Assembly: GCA_016841185.1 (NCBI GenBank)
Contig: JAENZQ010000005.1
Coordinates: 83,339-147,338 of the forward strand
Length of the DNA: 64,000 nt
Source of the DNA: Anaerovorax odorimutans
GTDB lineage: Bacteria > Bacillota > Clostridia > Peptostreptococcales > JAAYPU01
Reading direction: 5' to 3'
This document shows, in pieces, positions 26,285 to 35,962 of this stretch (positions are counted from its first letter, which is position 1; each line of letters begins with the position of its first letter). The position numbers and the translations under genes are program-made. Below the pieces are notes generated by a model. The model did not search any database. It was not told where the DNA came from and saw only the letters and a program-made list of their open reading frames with translations.

Positions 26285-27320
26285 CATTTATAACAGAAAA
26301 ATCGGGGAGGGCTGCCCGCCTTTTATCATAGCTGAAATGTCCGGTAACCATAACCAGTCCCTAAAAAGAGCATTGCAGATCGTTGAGGAAGCGGCCAAAG
26401 CAGGTGCACATGCTTTGAAACTGCAGACCTACACGGCTGACACCATGACTCTTGATATCCATAGTGGGGATTTTCGTATCCATGATTCTGAGAGCCTGTG
26501 GAAAGGATATTCCCTTTACGATCTTTATAAAGAGGCTTATACACCCTGGGAGTGGCATAAACCGATATTCGAACGTTGTAAAGAACTGGGGATCATTGCA
26601 TTCAGCACGCCTTTTGATGAAAGTGCAGTAGACTTTTTAGAAACATTGGAAGTACCCTGTTATAAGATTGCTTCTTTTGAGAATACAGATGTCTCGCTGA
26701 TTCGTAAGGCAGCCGGAACCGGAAAACCTATGATTATTTCAACCGGAATGGCTACGGCAGCTGAATTGGATGAGGCCGTGAGAACTGCCAGAAAATCCGG
26801 CTGTAAAGATCTGATTTTGCTCAAATGCACCAGCTCTTATCCGGCTTCTCCGGAAAATTCAAATATCCTGACCATTCCCCATTTGCGGCAGGCTTTTGAC
26901 TGCGAGGCCGGCCTGTCAGATCATACATTGGGCATTGGTGTTGCAGTTGCAAGTATCGCTCTGGGGGCGACTGTCATAGAGAAGCATTTTACCCTGAACA
27001 GAGCGGAAGGCGGTGTGGATTCAGCTTTTTCTCTTGAACCTGAAGAAATGAAACAACTGGCAGGTGAGGCCTATCGGGCTTGGCAGGGCTTAGGGAAGGT
27101 ATCTTATGGTCCTTTGAAGGATGAAGAAAAGTCATTGGATTTGAGAAGATCGTTGTATATTACCCAGGATATGCAGAAGGGTGATTTTTTTTCAAAAGAC
27201 AATCTTCGCCCCATTCGACCCGGGTTGGGGCTGCCGCCTAAATACTATGATGTGCTTATTGGTAAGCAGGTAAATCAGGATGTTAGAAAGGGTACACCAA
27301 TGAGCTGGAAGCTGATATAG
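26268..27320 (+). CDS. pseI: Pseudaminic acid synthase (PseI)
   Basis: A 350-residue synthase condensing 2,4-diacetamido-trideoxy-L-altrose with phosphoenolpyruvate. The N terminus has the PseI-type IIAEMSGNHNQS and AHALKLQTYTADTMT; the barrel ends with DHTLGIG and VIEKHFTLNRAEGGVD, and a SAF domain begins near residue 285. No cytidylyltransferase is attached, unlike the synthase two genes upstream. The window therefore holds two synthases of the same family but only one CTP transferase domain. Last gene of the glycan block. Confidence 0.92.
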   Translation: MLRQINIYNRKIGEGCPPFIIAEMSGNHNQSLKRALQIVEEAAKAGAHALKLQTYTADTMTLDIHSGDFRIHDSESLWKGYSLYDLYKEAYTPWEWHKPIFERCKELGIIAFSTPFDESAVDFLETLEVPCYKIASFENTDVSLIRKAAGTGKPMIISTGMATAAELDEAVRTARKSGCKDLILLKCTSSYPASPENSNILTIPHLRQAFDCEAGLSDHTLGIGVAVASIALGATVIEKHFTLNRAEGGVDSAFSLEPEEMKQLAGEAYRAWQGLGKVSYGPLKDEEKSLDLRRSLYITQDMQKGDFFSKDNLRPIRPGLGLPPKYYDVLIGKQVNQDVRKGTPMSWKLI

Positions 27321-27445
27321 CAGCAAGTTATTATTTAAAGTTGAAGAATGATACAGGTCTGTGATATAACATTCATATACAGTAGTTTTCTATTTTATCT
27401 ATAATTTCGACTCTTTGATTAGCCAAAGGGCAGGAGGCGGATTTT

Positions 27446-28786
27446 ATGAAAAAGCACGGTAATGCATTATTAATAATTGGTTTATTTCTGATACTGAACC
27501 TGTATCTGATATTTATACGGAGGACCGGTTCAAATCCTGATTTATACGGTGGATTAAACGGTTTGTACGCCATGATGACAGAGCATACCAGATGGCTCTT
27601 GCAGGAATACTCTTTCGCATGGACGGGTCTAATTGTTTTCTGTATGCTTTTTGGTGTGCTTGCCACTGTGATTTTATATCAGCTGATGTTGTGGATTCGG
27701 ATAAAAGAAAGTAAATATTTTTTTTCCTTATTGTTTTTTTTATTTTTACTTATCCATCAGACTATTGCATCAGGATTCATTTCATTTATTAATATTAAGG
27801 CGGACAAGTATCTGTATGAAAACATCGATGTTTTAATGAATTTTCTTATGCTGTCTTTTATTTCTTTTGCCTGTTCATTTTTAAGTACTTCTGTTAAAAC
27901 ACCAGGCTACCATAAAATTTTGCGTGTTTTTCAATTTATGCATTTCATAAATATTTTGTTATGGGTGACAAGCGCAGGGATGAATTGGAGCATATCCGTA
28001 AATACATATCTGTTGCTTATAACAGAATGGACGATCATTTCCAGAGTGAGTATACTTGCTAAACGGGATAAAGCAGCAAAGATATTCTTTATTGCAATAA
28101 TGGTCCTGTTGGCAGGGTTTGTTTCCGAGATTTTCTGCAAGGAGGTTTCAGTCCATGCTTTGCTGATTGCTTCTGCTGTGGCTTCTATTTTGATTGCATA
28201 TTCCTTCATGGAACAGTTGTTTTTTATCCATGATAAAAATGTTCAATTTGAACAAGTTGAAAAATCTTTAACTGAGCTAAGTCTTACAGACGAATTGTCC
28301 CAATTATATAACAGAAGATTTTTTAACGAGAAGATTAAATATGAGGTTGAAAGGGCCCATCGTGAAAATAAGCCCCTTTCTCTTTTGCTATTGGATATCG
28401 ATCACTTTAAAGATTATAATGATGCCTATGGACACCCGGAAGGGGATAAGGCCATTATGAAAATTGGAAAAATTATTAAAAGAAATATAAGAGATACCGA
28501 CTATGCCTGCCGGGTTGGAGGAGAAGAGTTTGCCATTATTCTCACCGGAACAAATAAGTATGCGGCAGAAAAACATGTGGCAGAGCGACTTCATTCAAGT
28601 TTATCCAGACAGGTTTTTATGATAATGCGAAACAGAAAAGTACTTCTCACCGTAAGTATCGGTATCGGGCAGCTTCAGAAGGAGGAAAATGCGGACAGCC
28701 TCATTGGACATACGGACAAAGCAATGTATAAGGCTAAGGAATTAGGACGAAACCGGACTGTTTTGTACGATGAGAACCTCAAATAA
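27446..28786 (+). CDS. Membrane-bound diguanylate cyclase (GGDEF)
   Basis: A 446-residue protein making cyclic di-GMP from GTP. About eight hydrophobic segments fill residues 8-260 and form a MASE-like sensor; a short linker leads to a GGDEF domain at 278-440. The active site is GGEEF (358-362), preceded by DIDHFKDYND (317-326). The inhibitory site RDTD (349-352) is five residues upstream, so product feedback is expected. No EAL domain is present. AGGAGG precedes the ATG. It is a single gene between the glycan locus and the germination island; the signal it senses is unknown. Confidence 0.92.
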   Translation: MKKHGNALLIIGLFLILNLYLIFIRRTGSNPDLYGGLNGLYAMMTEHTRWLLQEYSFAWTGLIVFCMLFGVLATVILYQLMLWIRIKESKYFFSLLFFLFLLIHQTIASGFISFINIKADKYLYENIDVLMNFLMLSFISFACSFLSTSVKTPGYHKILRVFQFMHFINILLWVTSAGMNWSISVNTYLLLITEWTIISRVSILAKRDKAAKIFFIAIMVLLAGFVSEIFCKEVSVHALLIASAVASILIAYSFMEQLFFIHDKNVQFEQVEKSLTELSLTDELSQLYNRRFFNEKIKYEVERAHRENKPLSLLLLDIDHFKDYNDAYGHPEGDKAIMKIGKIIKRNIRDTDYACRVGGEEFAIILTGTNKYAAEKHVAERLHSSLSRQVFMIMRNRKVLLTVSIGIGQLQKEENADSLIGHTDKAMYKAKELGRNRTVLYDENLK

Positions 28787-28907
28787 TTTTTTTATAAATA
28801 AAGGTGAAATATAACTTTTATCTCTTATTTATTATCTCTTATCTATACCTTCTATAATCCATACTCCTACTCCATACTCCATACTCTATATTCTATAATC
28901 TGTTTCT
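28787..28907. repeat. Short-period repeat mosaic
   Basis: Two modules: ATCTCTTATTTATTATCTC (a TAAGAGA-type 7-nt unit on the other strand) and several units of the ATACTCC type. The same modules recur in at least six other gaps in the window. Confidence 0.7.
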
Positions 28908-28935
28908 TGCATATTATTCCCAAACCTGCATATTC
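28908..28935 (+). promoter_or_regulatory. Possible forespore sigma-G-type promoter of the gerA operon
   Basis: TGCATA (28908-28913), a 15-nt gap and CATATTC (28929-28935) resemble the -35 (GHATR) and -10 (CATxxTA) elements of forespore promoters. The gap may be shorter than the usual one, and no sigma-A pair was found instead. Receptor operons in Bacillus are read by sigma-G, which is why this was considered. Confidence 0.28.
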
Positions 28936-28964
28936 TAAGGTTAATCAGATGCGGGGGAGATAGT

Positions 28965-30500
28965 ATGTTTTTTGATGAGAATAATAGAAAAGAGCAGCAG
29001 GAAAAACCGGTGACTTATAAAAAACATTTAAAAAAATCATTGGAATATAACATTCAATTATTCAAAGATATATTCAATAGCGATGAGACACTGGTAACTC
29101 GAAAGTTTAAAGGTCCGACAGAACAGCAGTCGGAATGCGGGATCATTTTTATTGAAGGTATGATAGATGTAGATGTAGTTAACAAAAATATCATACAGCC
29201 GGTTTTAAGGAAAAAGATTTTGACTCGGGAAGTGTCCCTGGAGACTTTACAGGAACATGTGATTGCTGCCCATAAAATAGAAAAAACAGCTGATATAGAG
29301 AAACTGATCCAGGGTATCCTCATAGGAAATACGGTATTTCTTCTTGAAGGTGCTTCTGAAGCGCTGATCATTACCACCAAGGGGTGGAAACACAGGGAAA
29401 TTACCGAGCCGCCCTCCGAAAAGACGATCCGAGGGCCCAGAGAGGGTTTTACAGAAGCTTTTTTAACTAATTTATCTTTAATAAGACGAAAAGTGAAAAC
29501 ACCAAAGCTGAAATTCAAATATCTTACTTTAGGAGTACAGACAAATACTAAAGTCTGTATCTGTTATATTGAGGGCATAACAAATGACAAGATTCTGGAA
29601 GAAGTTGAGAGAAGATTAAAAAATATTATCATGGACGGTATCATTGATTCGGGCTATATTGAAGAGCTTATTAAAGACTGCCCCCTTTCACCTTTTAAGA
29701 CCATAGGCAGCACGGAAAGGCCCGATGTAGCAGCATCCAGACTCCTTGAAGGGCGTATTGCCGTTGTATCCGACGGGTCGCCCAATGTTTTGACAATGCC
29801 TTATGTTTTTCAGGAATATTTTCAATCCAATGAAGATTATTATATGGATTTTATATTCGGCTCCATCAACCGCCTGTTGCGTATTCTCGGTTTTCTCCTT
29901 ACCATCAGTGTGACAGGTATCTATGTGGCAATTTCCACTTATCATCAGGAAATTTTCCCAACACCGCTTGTTTTGAGTATTTCTGCAGCCCGGCAGGGTG
30001 TTCCGTTTCCTACAGTGGTAGAAGCCATTCTTTTGCTTTTTATATTTGAAGTGTTGAGAGAAGCCAGTGTCAGAATGCCGGAAGCTATCGGACAGACCAT
30101 CAGTATTGTAGGGGCACTTGTTTTAGGTCAGGCGGCTATAGATGCGAGGCTTTTCAGTGCTCCTATAGTTGTTGTAGTAGCTTTGTCGGGTATTACAGAG
30201 CTGATCGTTCCCCGGTTCAAAGGAGCCAATATTATCGTGCGGATGATGCTGCTGTTTTTGTCTGCTTTTTTAGGGCTTTATGGTTTCATTTTTGGGGTTC
30301 TTATATTACTGATTCATTTATTTGGGCTGCGGTCATTCGGGGTTCCGTATATGCAGAATTATAGGTCTCTTGAATTTCAGGACTTTAAAGATACTGTCGT
30401 CCGTGCGCCCTGGTGGTATATGATACTTCGGCCCCAATTTATTGCCTCTGAGAATAAGAAACGAAGAAGCCTGATAAGGGATACCGGAGGGGAGCAATGA
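28965..30500 (+). CDS. Spore germination protein, GerA family (receptor A subunit)
   Basis: A 511-residue subunit A of a nutrient germinant receptor in the spore inner membrane. The hydrophilic N-terminal domain (1-290) has the family motifs EPPSEKTIRGPREGFTEAF and STERPDVAASRLLEGR. About five membrane segments follow (295-460). ATG at 28965 follows GGGGGAG. The next gene overlaps it by 4 bp. It leads an A-C-small-B operon. The germinant cannot be predicted. Confidence 0.94.
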   Translation: MFFDENNRKEQQEKPVTYKKHLKKSLEYNIQLFKDIFNSDETLVTRKFKGPTEQQSECGIIFIEGMIDVDVVNKNIIQPVLRKKILTREVSLETLQEHVIAAHKIEKTADIEKLIQGILIGNTVFLLEGASEALIITTKGWKHREITEPPSEKTIRGPREGFTEAFLTNLSLIRRKVKTPKLKFKYLTLGVQTNTKVCICYIEGITNDKILEEVERRLKNIIMDGIIDSGYIEELIKDCPLSPFKTIGSTERPDVAASRLLEGRIAVVSDGSPNVLTMPYVFQEYFQSNEDYYMDFIFGSINRLLRILGFLLTISVTGIYVAISTYHQEIFPTPLVLSISAARQGVPFPTVVEAILLLFIFEVLREASVRMPEAIGQTISIVGALVLGQAAIDARLFSAPIVVVVALSGITELIVPRFKGANIIVRMMLLFLSAFLGLYGFIFGVLILLIHLFGLRSFGVPYMQNYRSLEFQDFKDTVVRAPWWYMILRPQFIASENKKRRSLIRDTGGEQ

Positions 30501-31654
30501 AAAAAACGGTAAAGGCGGTTATTCTTCTTTTGTTAGCAGTATCTGTCTTGCAGCTGACCGGCTGCTGGAATTACAGGGAGATAGATAAGGTTTCCATTGT
30601 GGCGGGGGCAGCGATTGACAAAGAAAGAGACCGATACGTAGTAACGGTTGAAGTTATAGATATGAAATCAGGAAAAGAATCTGTCGTTGAATCTAAAATC
30701 ATCGAAGGAAGAGGGCAGTCTATTTTTGATGCTGTCCGCAATATCATACAGATATCCGGAAAAAGACTTTATTGGGCACACTCGAAAATACTGATTATCA
30801 GTCAGGAAATTGCCAGAGAAGGGGTTGCGGATGTAATAGACTTTTATGCCAGAGACAGCGAGCCGAGGTTTGCACTGTATCTTTTGATTTCCAAAGAAGA
30901 AACAGCAAAGGATATCTTTCTGATGGAAAGCTTTGCAGAAGATATCAAATCTTTTGATATTGAGGATATGCTGAGCAGTGAAGAAAGCGTTTTGAAAGTA
31001 TCCGGCATAGTTTTATATGAGTTTATTAATGATCTTGGTGCGGAAGGAAAGTCCGCCACATTGCCCTCCATAAGCCTTATATTGAATAATGATCAAAAAA
31101 GGCCTGAATTGTCCGGCGAAGCCGTTTTTAAGAAAGACAGGCTGATCGGTTTCCTGGACGGTAAAGAATCAAAAATTCTGCATTATATTTTAGATGAAAC
31201 TCAAGGGGGATTACTGGTGGGCGAGGAGATTTCCCAGGATGTCGATAAAGAGTTGACTTTAGAGGTTTTTGAAAATGGGACCACGACTAAAATCAAACCG
31301 GAATACGTAAGTGGTGATTTGACCATAAACATAGAGGTGGATATAACGGCTGCAATTGCAGAAAATAGAGGCGGAAATTATTTTGTGACAAAGGAGTCGG
31401 TGGATCAGATGAAGAAAGAAGTCGAAAAAGCAATGGAAGAAAAAATCAAAAATTTGATTCTGAAAGTGCAGAGTGAATATGGCAGTGATATATTCGGATT
31501 TGGCCGTACTGTAAAAGCAGATATGCCGAAAACATGGAAGAAAATTAAAAATAACTGGGGCGATATTTTTGAAAACCTTGAAGTCAAAGTAACAGTAGAT
31601 TTTAAGATTGTCAATAAGGCTATGCTGTCTCAGCCGATAACGATAGGGGATTAG
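30497..31654 (+). CDS. Ger(x)C family spore germination lipoprotein
   Basis: The C subunit of the receptor, 385 residues. A lipoprotein signal peptide ends at LTGC (about residue 23), followed by the family start WNYREIDKV. The rest is the extracytoplasmic three-domain GerC fold, with FGRTVKADMPKTWKKIKNNW near the end. Its ATG overlaps the gerA stop. Confidence 0.93.
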   Translation: MKKTVKAVILLLLAVSVLQLTGCWNYREIDKVSIVAGAAIDKERDRYVVTVEVIDMKSGKESVVESKIIEGRGQSIFDAVRNIIQISGKRLYWAHSKILIISQEIAREGVADVIDFYARDSEPRFALYLLISKEETAKDIFLMESFAEDIKSFDIEDMLSSEESVLKVSGIVLYEFINDLGAEGKSATLPSISLILNNDQKRPELSGEAVFKKDRLIGFLDGKESKILHYILDETQGGLLVGEEISQDVDKELTLEVFENGTTTKIKPEYVSGDLTINIEVDITAAIAENRGGNYFVTKESVDQMKKEVEKAMEEKIKNLILKVQSEYGSDIFGFGRTVKADMPKTWKKIKNNWGDIFENLEVKVTVDFKIVNKAMLSQPITIGD

Positions 31655-31656
31655 AG

Positions 31657-31878
31657 ATGATCCTGTTTATATTATCATGTCTGATCGTGACTATTTTCTT
31701 TATCAATGATGCTATTCCCATGTATTTTAATAAAAAATGGAAACAGTTTTTGATTTATACATCAATGATGGCTTTCATATTGCTGCTGATTATCCTTGAG
31801 CAGCTGTTCAATATATCTATGCCCAGCCCTGCCGAGCCAATAAAAGAAGTTCTTATTATATTATTCGGGAAACAATGA
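31657..31878 (+). CDS. Small two-helix membrane protein of the ger operon
   Basis: A 73-residue protein with two hydrophobic stretches (about 1-22 and 30-50). It sits 2 bp after gerC and 19 bp before gerB. Small membrane proteins (D subunits) that modulate receptor function are known from some ger operons; this one fits by position and topology, not by recognised sequence. Confidence 0.7.
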   Translation: MILFILSCLIVTIFFINDAIPMYFNKKWKQFLIYTSMMAFILLLIILEQLFNISMPSPAEPIKEVLIILFGKQ

Positions 31879-31897
31879 ATATCAAAGAGGTAGACTA

Positions 31898-32995
31898 ATG
31901 AAGAAAGAAATCATTTCCGATCCAGAGAGCATAATAACAATGATTACCTTTATTTTTGGCAGCACATTAATTTTAGGATCTGCCGGCGATGCAAAGCAGG
32001 ATGCCTGGATTTCTGTTTTAATCGCTGTGGCTATGGCAGTACCGGCTCTCTTTATTTATGCAAGGTTGCTTTTCCTATACCCCGGGCAGGATTTGTTCGA
32101 CATATTAAAAAGAGTGTTCGGTAATATTACGGGAAAAATCATTGGCCTTCTGTTTATCTGGTATGCTTTTCATCTAGGCGCGATGGTGGTTCGAAACTTT
32201 TCGGAATTTATGGCAATTGTCGCCATACCCGAAACACCACCGATGGTTGTTATTTTATTAATGGGAATGGTCTGCATTTTCGCCATAAAGGATGGTATAG
32301 AACTGCTGACCCGTATTACCACATTTTTATTTCCTTTAGTTTTATTATTGATACTGATTGTTGTAATCCTTTCACTGACAGAAGCAAATCCGGAAAACCT
32401 CAAGCCGGTCCTTTATGACGGATGGAAACCGGTATTCAAAGGGGCCTTTTCGGCGTTTTCCTTTCCTTTTGCTGAAACGGTGATATTTACCATGGTTTTC
32501 AGCGGTTTTAAAAATAGAATAAGTGTATATAAAACTTATTATTATGCTCTCCTGATAAGTGCGGTCGTCATATTAATTATTTCAATCCGGAACATCATGG
32601 TTTTGGGACAGGTAGGATCAATCGTTTATTTCCCGTCTTATGTGGCGGTCAGTGTTATTAATATCGGACAGTTCATACAGAGAATCGAAGTGACGGTTGC
32701 CATGGTGTTCTTGCTTGGTGGCTTTGTTAAAATCAGCGTTTGCCTCTATGCCGCCTGTAAAGGGATAGCGAAAGTTTTCACCCTTGGGGATTACAGGCAG
32801 TTTGTGGCACCTATAGGTTTGTTTATGCTGATATTTGCCGACAATATTTATGAAAGCACTATGGAAATGCTGGAATGGATCAAATACTATCCGTACTATG
32901 CTATACCCTTTCAGATCATTCTTCCTGTCATTATTTTGATCGGTGCGGAAATCAAAGTGAGACAGGAGACAATTCAGGGGACAGGTGACAGGTGA
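31898..32995 (+). CDS. GerAB/GerB family germination permease
   Basis: A 365-residue integral membrane protein of the APC-like spore permease family, the germinant-binding B subunit. About ten transmembrane segments span the length; motifs include DAKQDAWISVLIAVAMAVP near the N terminus and FSFPFAETVIFTM in the middle. It is last in the operon, and its 3' end runs straight into GACAGGTGACAGGTGACA, part of the repeat mosaic. Confidence 0.93.
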   Translation: MKKEIISDPESIITMITFIFGSTLILGSAGDAKQDAWISVLIAVAMAVPALFIYARLLFLYPGQDLFDILKRVFGNITGKIIGLLFIWYAFHLGAMVVRNFSEFMAIVAIPETPPMVVILLMGMVCIFAIKDGIELLTRITTFLFPLVLLLILIVVILSLTEANPENLKPVLYDGWKPVFKGAFSAFSFPFAETVIFTMVFSGFKNRISVYKTYYYALLISAVVILIISIRNIMVLGQVGSIVYFPSYVAVSVINIGQFIQRIEVTVAMVFLLGGFVKISVCLYAACKGIAKVFTLGDYRQFVAPIGLFMLIFADNIYESTMEMLEWIKYYPYYAIPFQIILPVIILIGAEIKVRQETIQGTGDR

Positions 32996-33223
32996 CATCG
33001 AGGGAAGAAAGATAAGAGATAAAAAATAAAAGATAATAGTTATCGAGGATTTTGTGAAACAAAATCTTCAATCATGTTAAATGCAAGATTGCTTCGCTTT
33101 GCTCGCCTTTAAATGGACAGCAGAAAGGGTTGTCCCTACAAGAATAGAGATTTCACCATTGGTAAAATCTCTACCTTAAATCTTAAATCATAATTCTTAA
33201 ATCTTAAATAACTTAAAAAAAGT
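32970..33223. repeat. Repeat mosaic between convergent ger and sleB-like genes
   Basis: In order: two GGTGACA units (the first inside the gerB 3' end), TAAGAGATAA-type units, a mini-hairpin GATTTTGT-GAA-ACAAAATC (33048-33066), and TTAAATCTTAAATCATAATT-type units. No gene or clear T-run terminator was found in the 228-bp gap. Confidence 0.65.
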
Positions 33224-34219
33224 TTAAAGATAAAAGTCGTGGTTTTCAATGGTCTTGTAAAATTTGCGGTTGGAGATGATCCAGTCATAAACAGAGGTTT
33301 TGGGATTTAAAAAGAATAAGCTTTCAGCAATATTGTTTTTTCCTTCCAGAGCTTCTTTTGCAGCTTTGATGCTTTCCTCTGAGGGCTCGTTATAAATAGA
33401 ACCGTTTTTCACCGGGGTAAATTGGTAATAGCCGTTGGCTTTTTGGAAAATAACTTTCTTGATGGTATTTGGAAAGTCTGAGCTTTTCTTTCGGTTAAGA
33501 ACCACATTGGCAACCGCCAATTTCCCTTCATAAGGCTCATCAGGGGCTTCAGATTCTACGATCCGTGACAGCCAGTACAGGTCTTCTTCCGTATAATTCT
33601 CTATTGCGGAAGTGTAGGATGTTTTTGTTGAACTAAGTTGGTGCGGGCCGGTTGTGATGCTGATCTGATAATTTTCTGCATCCCATTCAACGGTACAGTT
33701 TAAGGTTTCCGCAATAAAACGGACCGGTACGAACGTCCTGCCTTCCAGAATATTGACAGGAGCATCCAGTTCAATTTCCTTGCCGTTTATTTCAGCGGTT
33801 TGAGAGCCATAAGGAAGATTCAGTATCATCTCATCATCTTTTAAAATAGCGGTTTTTGATTCTTCATTCCAGGATATTTCTTTTATACCCAAAGCCTCTG
33901 CAATAGATCGAATGGGTACAAATGCACGGTTATTTTCCAGATAAGGGTCTGGATCAGATTTAACAGGTTTGCCGTTGATTTCGATAGAGATGGCTCTGGG
34001 TAAAGGCTGAATCCTGATAAAAGCCCCTTCCAATAGCAGATCGTCCGAGGCATTATTTATGGATTTAATTTCATCTATGTGCTTATTATGTTCCTGTGCG
34101 ATTTCCCAATATGTATCTTTCGGCCTGACGGTATGCATCTCGAAAGAGTCCGCATATCCGGTGAGGCTTGTAAAGCTCCAGAATAATCCGGAAAGAAGAA
34201 TTATTATTAATTTTTTCAT
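33224..34219 (-). CDS. LysM / copper-amine-oxidase-like stalk / SleB-type wall hydrolase
   Basis: A 331-residue exported protein with four parts. Signal peptide to about residue 24; LysM peptidoglycan-binding domain (27-70); copper amine oxidase N-terminal-like stalk repeats (75-190, with FVPIRSIAEAL and FVPVRFIAETL); and a hydrolase_2 (SleB/CwlJ) domain (208-331), with the probable catalytic glutamate in RIVESEA (Glu222 or Glu224). SleB-type enzymes cut spore cortex peptidoglycan during germination. Its place between two receptor operons supports a germination role. GGAGG precedes the ATG. Confidence 0.85.
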   Translation of the reverse strand: MKKLIIILLSGLFWSFTSLTGYADSFEMHTVRPKDTYWEIAQEHNKHIDEIKSINNASDDLLLEGAFIRIQPLPRAISIEINGKPVKSDPDPYLENNRAFVPIRSIAEALGIKEISWNEESKTAILKDDEMILNLPYGSQTAEINGKEIELDAPVNILEGRTFVPVRFIAETLNCTVEWDAENYQISITTGPHQLSSTKTSYTSAIENYTEEDLYWLSRIVESEAPDEPYEGKLAVANVVLNRKKSSDFPNTIKKVIFQKANGYYQFTPVKNGSIYNEPSEESIKAAKEALEGKNNIAESLFFLNPKTSVYDWIISNRKFYKTIENHDFYL

Positions 34220-34499
34220 TAAATAACCTCCAAGTAATGTAAGTGTAAGTGTAAGTGTAAGTGAAAGTAAAATCAGTTTATAGTTTGTAGTTTATGGAGT
34301 ATGGAGTACGGATTTTAGGGACAGTCCTTGAGGCTTTTCAAAAACTATTATCACTTATTTTTTATCTCTTATCTGCCTTAACTCTCTGTCACCTATCACC
34401 TGTTCCCTGTCCCCTGTCACCTGATATAATTTTACCTTAAATCACCCTTCCGGTGGGTATGTAATGATTTCCATGTCAGGCAGGTGCTTGGAGAATCAG
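34220..34499. repeat. Large repeat mosaic upstream of the sleB-like gene
   Basis: About 280 bp without a gene. Modules from left to right: four GTAAGT-type 6-nt units, TTATAGTTTGTAGTTTATGG, GGAGTATGGAGTACGG, TTTTTATCTCTTATCTGCC, and CACCTATCACCTGTTCCCTG followed by TCCCCTGTCACCTG. These are the same units, partly on the other strand, as in the gap at 32970-33223. Confidence 0.75.
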
Positions 34500-34682
34500 T
34501 TATACGAACCTGAAAAACATAAGATATAAGGGAAATAATAGGACAGCTAAAGCCACTATAAATATCATAAATCCGCCGGGTTTGTTTTCATTTTGCCATG
34601 TCCAGATGCCATAACCCGTTGTGCGGACAGAAATCCCAATGATAATGATAAGTATTAACATATTTAAGAAAGTATTCATCAA
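34500..34682 (-). CDS. Small membrane protein of the second ger operon
   Basis: A 60-residue protein with two hydrophobic segments (about 4-20 and 38-57) separated by a polar loop. It overlaps the preceding gerC stop by 4 bp and ends the operon. By position it is the counterpart of the 73-residue protein in the first operon, although their sequences are not obviously similar. Confidence 0.65.
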   Translation of the reverse strand: MMNTFLNMLILIIIIGISVRTTGYGIWTWQNENKPGGFMIFIVALAVLLFPLYLMFFRFV

Positions 34683-35962
34683 TCCATCACATCTCCTTCG
34701 GAGCTCTTGGCAGGGGCTGTTTTGACCATAAGGCCGGGCCTGCGTATTTTTAATTCAACTTTTACATTGAATTTGGATTGAGCGTATTTTTTAAGCCATT
34801 GGACTTTTCCCCAATCTTCCCATAAAAGATATTTCATTTTCAGATCTCTTCCGAAGCCGCATAAATCTGCGTGCATAGGACGGGTCTTTTCCAGAAATTT
34901 CAGTATCCCTTTTTCAAGAAAGTCTTCTGCGGTTTTTTCAAGGATAGGAATATTTTCCTTGCTTTCATAGTTGATGCCGCTTTGAATGGATAATATATCC
35001 GCTTCAAGCTTTATTTCGGCGCTGTTTACAGGAGCATTGTTTACCATTTCAACATGATGGGAAGGCTTTCTGGATTGCTTTACATCCAGCAGGATGAAAT
35101 TCTCCGGCTGTTTCGGGTCCGGCACTGATATATGCGAAGACTGGTAGGTCCCGTAAAGCATGGAGTGGTACAAAGCATCCTGGCCATCAAACTGTCCCAC
35201 CATCTTTCCGCCGTCAAAGGCGGCAATGCCCATGACTTCAGCCTTAATGTCATACACCTTGGGAATCTGACCTGCATAAAAATCCCCTTCAAGAGGCCGG
35301 TCCCGCCCTCGTTCTTTGTAAGTAGAATTATTATTGTCAAATTCATGAGATTTTTCATATTTGTTGACACCGACTAAAGTGGCATAGGCTTGCCGGCATG
35401 AGCATTCTTCCAGTAAATAGAAGTTTGTAAGCTTAGTATCTCCCGTAAATCCAGTATATTGGTAGGAATTAAAATTCATTTCGAAATATTTCGCCGGATT
35501 GGCTTCCAGGGTAGGTGTTACATTTTGGATATATTCTTCGGCGCTTTCCAAAGCAACGGCTACGTACATGCTGCCTCTGAATTCACGGCCCCTGACCATG
35601 GCGTGGATATATTTATGGATTCCTTCCTGAGCCAGCTCTTTAGAAAAGACCACTACTTTACAGTGGGACAAGTCAATTTCCTTGCTGATATAAGTATTGA
35701 TCATATTCAGCCCGGCGTAAAGGGTAGGGGTTTCAACTGTGGTGATGGCAGTGCCGGCGCCTGGTTCGCCTCCGCCTTCTCCCGATGCAATTTTAGACGG
35801 AATGGCTATTTGAAGGGTCATTTTTAAAAAATTGTTTTCTCCCTTGTCGAAGCCGAGAGCGACCACATAAGCTTTTTCATCGACTTCCTTGCTGTCGAAA
35901 CAGGCGGTGAGGAAAAAAGTTAAAAATACCGGTAATATAAAGAATAAAATTTTTCTATTCAC
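34679..35962 (-). CDS. Ger(x)C family spore germination lipoprotein
   Basis: The C subunit of the second receptor, about 427 residues. The start chosen is GTG at 35962, because AAGGGGG lies 9 nt upstream and the resulting N terminus is a clean lipoprotein signal peptide ending at FLTAC; a TTG at 35986 would add eight residues. FDSKEVDEKAYV follows the lipidated Cys. It is longer than the first operon's GerC because of an insertion around residues 195-240 (KYEKSHEFDNNNSTYKERGR). The start overlaps the gerB end. Confidence 0.9.
   Translation of the reverse strand: MNRKILFFILPVFLTFFLTACFDSKEVDEKAYVVALGFDKGENNFLKMTLQIAIPSKIASGEGGGEPGAGTAITTVETPTLYAGLNMINTYISKEIDLSHCKVVVFSKELAQEGIHKYIHAMVRGREFRGSMYVAVALESAEEYIQNVTPTLEANPAKYFEMNFNSYQYTGFTGDTKLTNFYLLEECSCRQAYATLVGVNKYEKSHEFDNNNSTYKERGRDRPLEGDFYAGQIPKVYDIKAEVMGIAAFDGGKMVGQFDGQDALYHSMLYGTYQSSHISVPDPKQPENFILLDVKQSRKPSHHVEMVNNAPVNSAEIKLEADILSIQSGINYESKENIPILEKTAEDFLEKGILKFLEKTRPMHADLCGFGRDLKMKYLLWEDWGKVQWLKKYAQSKFNVKVELKIRRPGLMVKTAPAKSSEGDVMD

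Noticed and set aside
27321..27445. c-di-GMP riboswitch before the diguanylate cyclase gene
   Set aside because: GATTAGCCAAAGGGCAGG is superficially similar to part of the class I motif, but the conserved GGGACGCAAAGC half is missing and the gap is too short.
28850..28905. ATACTCC runs as clusters of sigma-G -10 elements
   Set aside because: The same runs occur upstream of the hlyD-like and WYL genes, which have no sporulation link, and they lack matching -35 elements.
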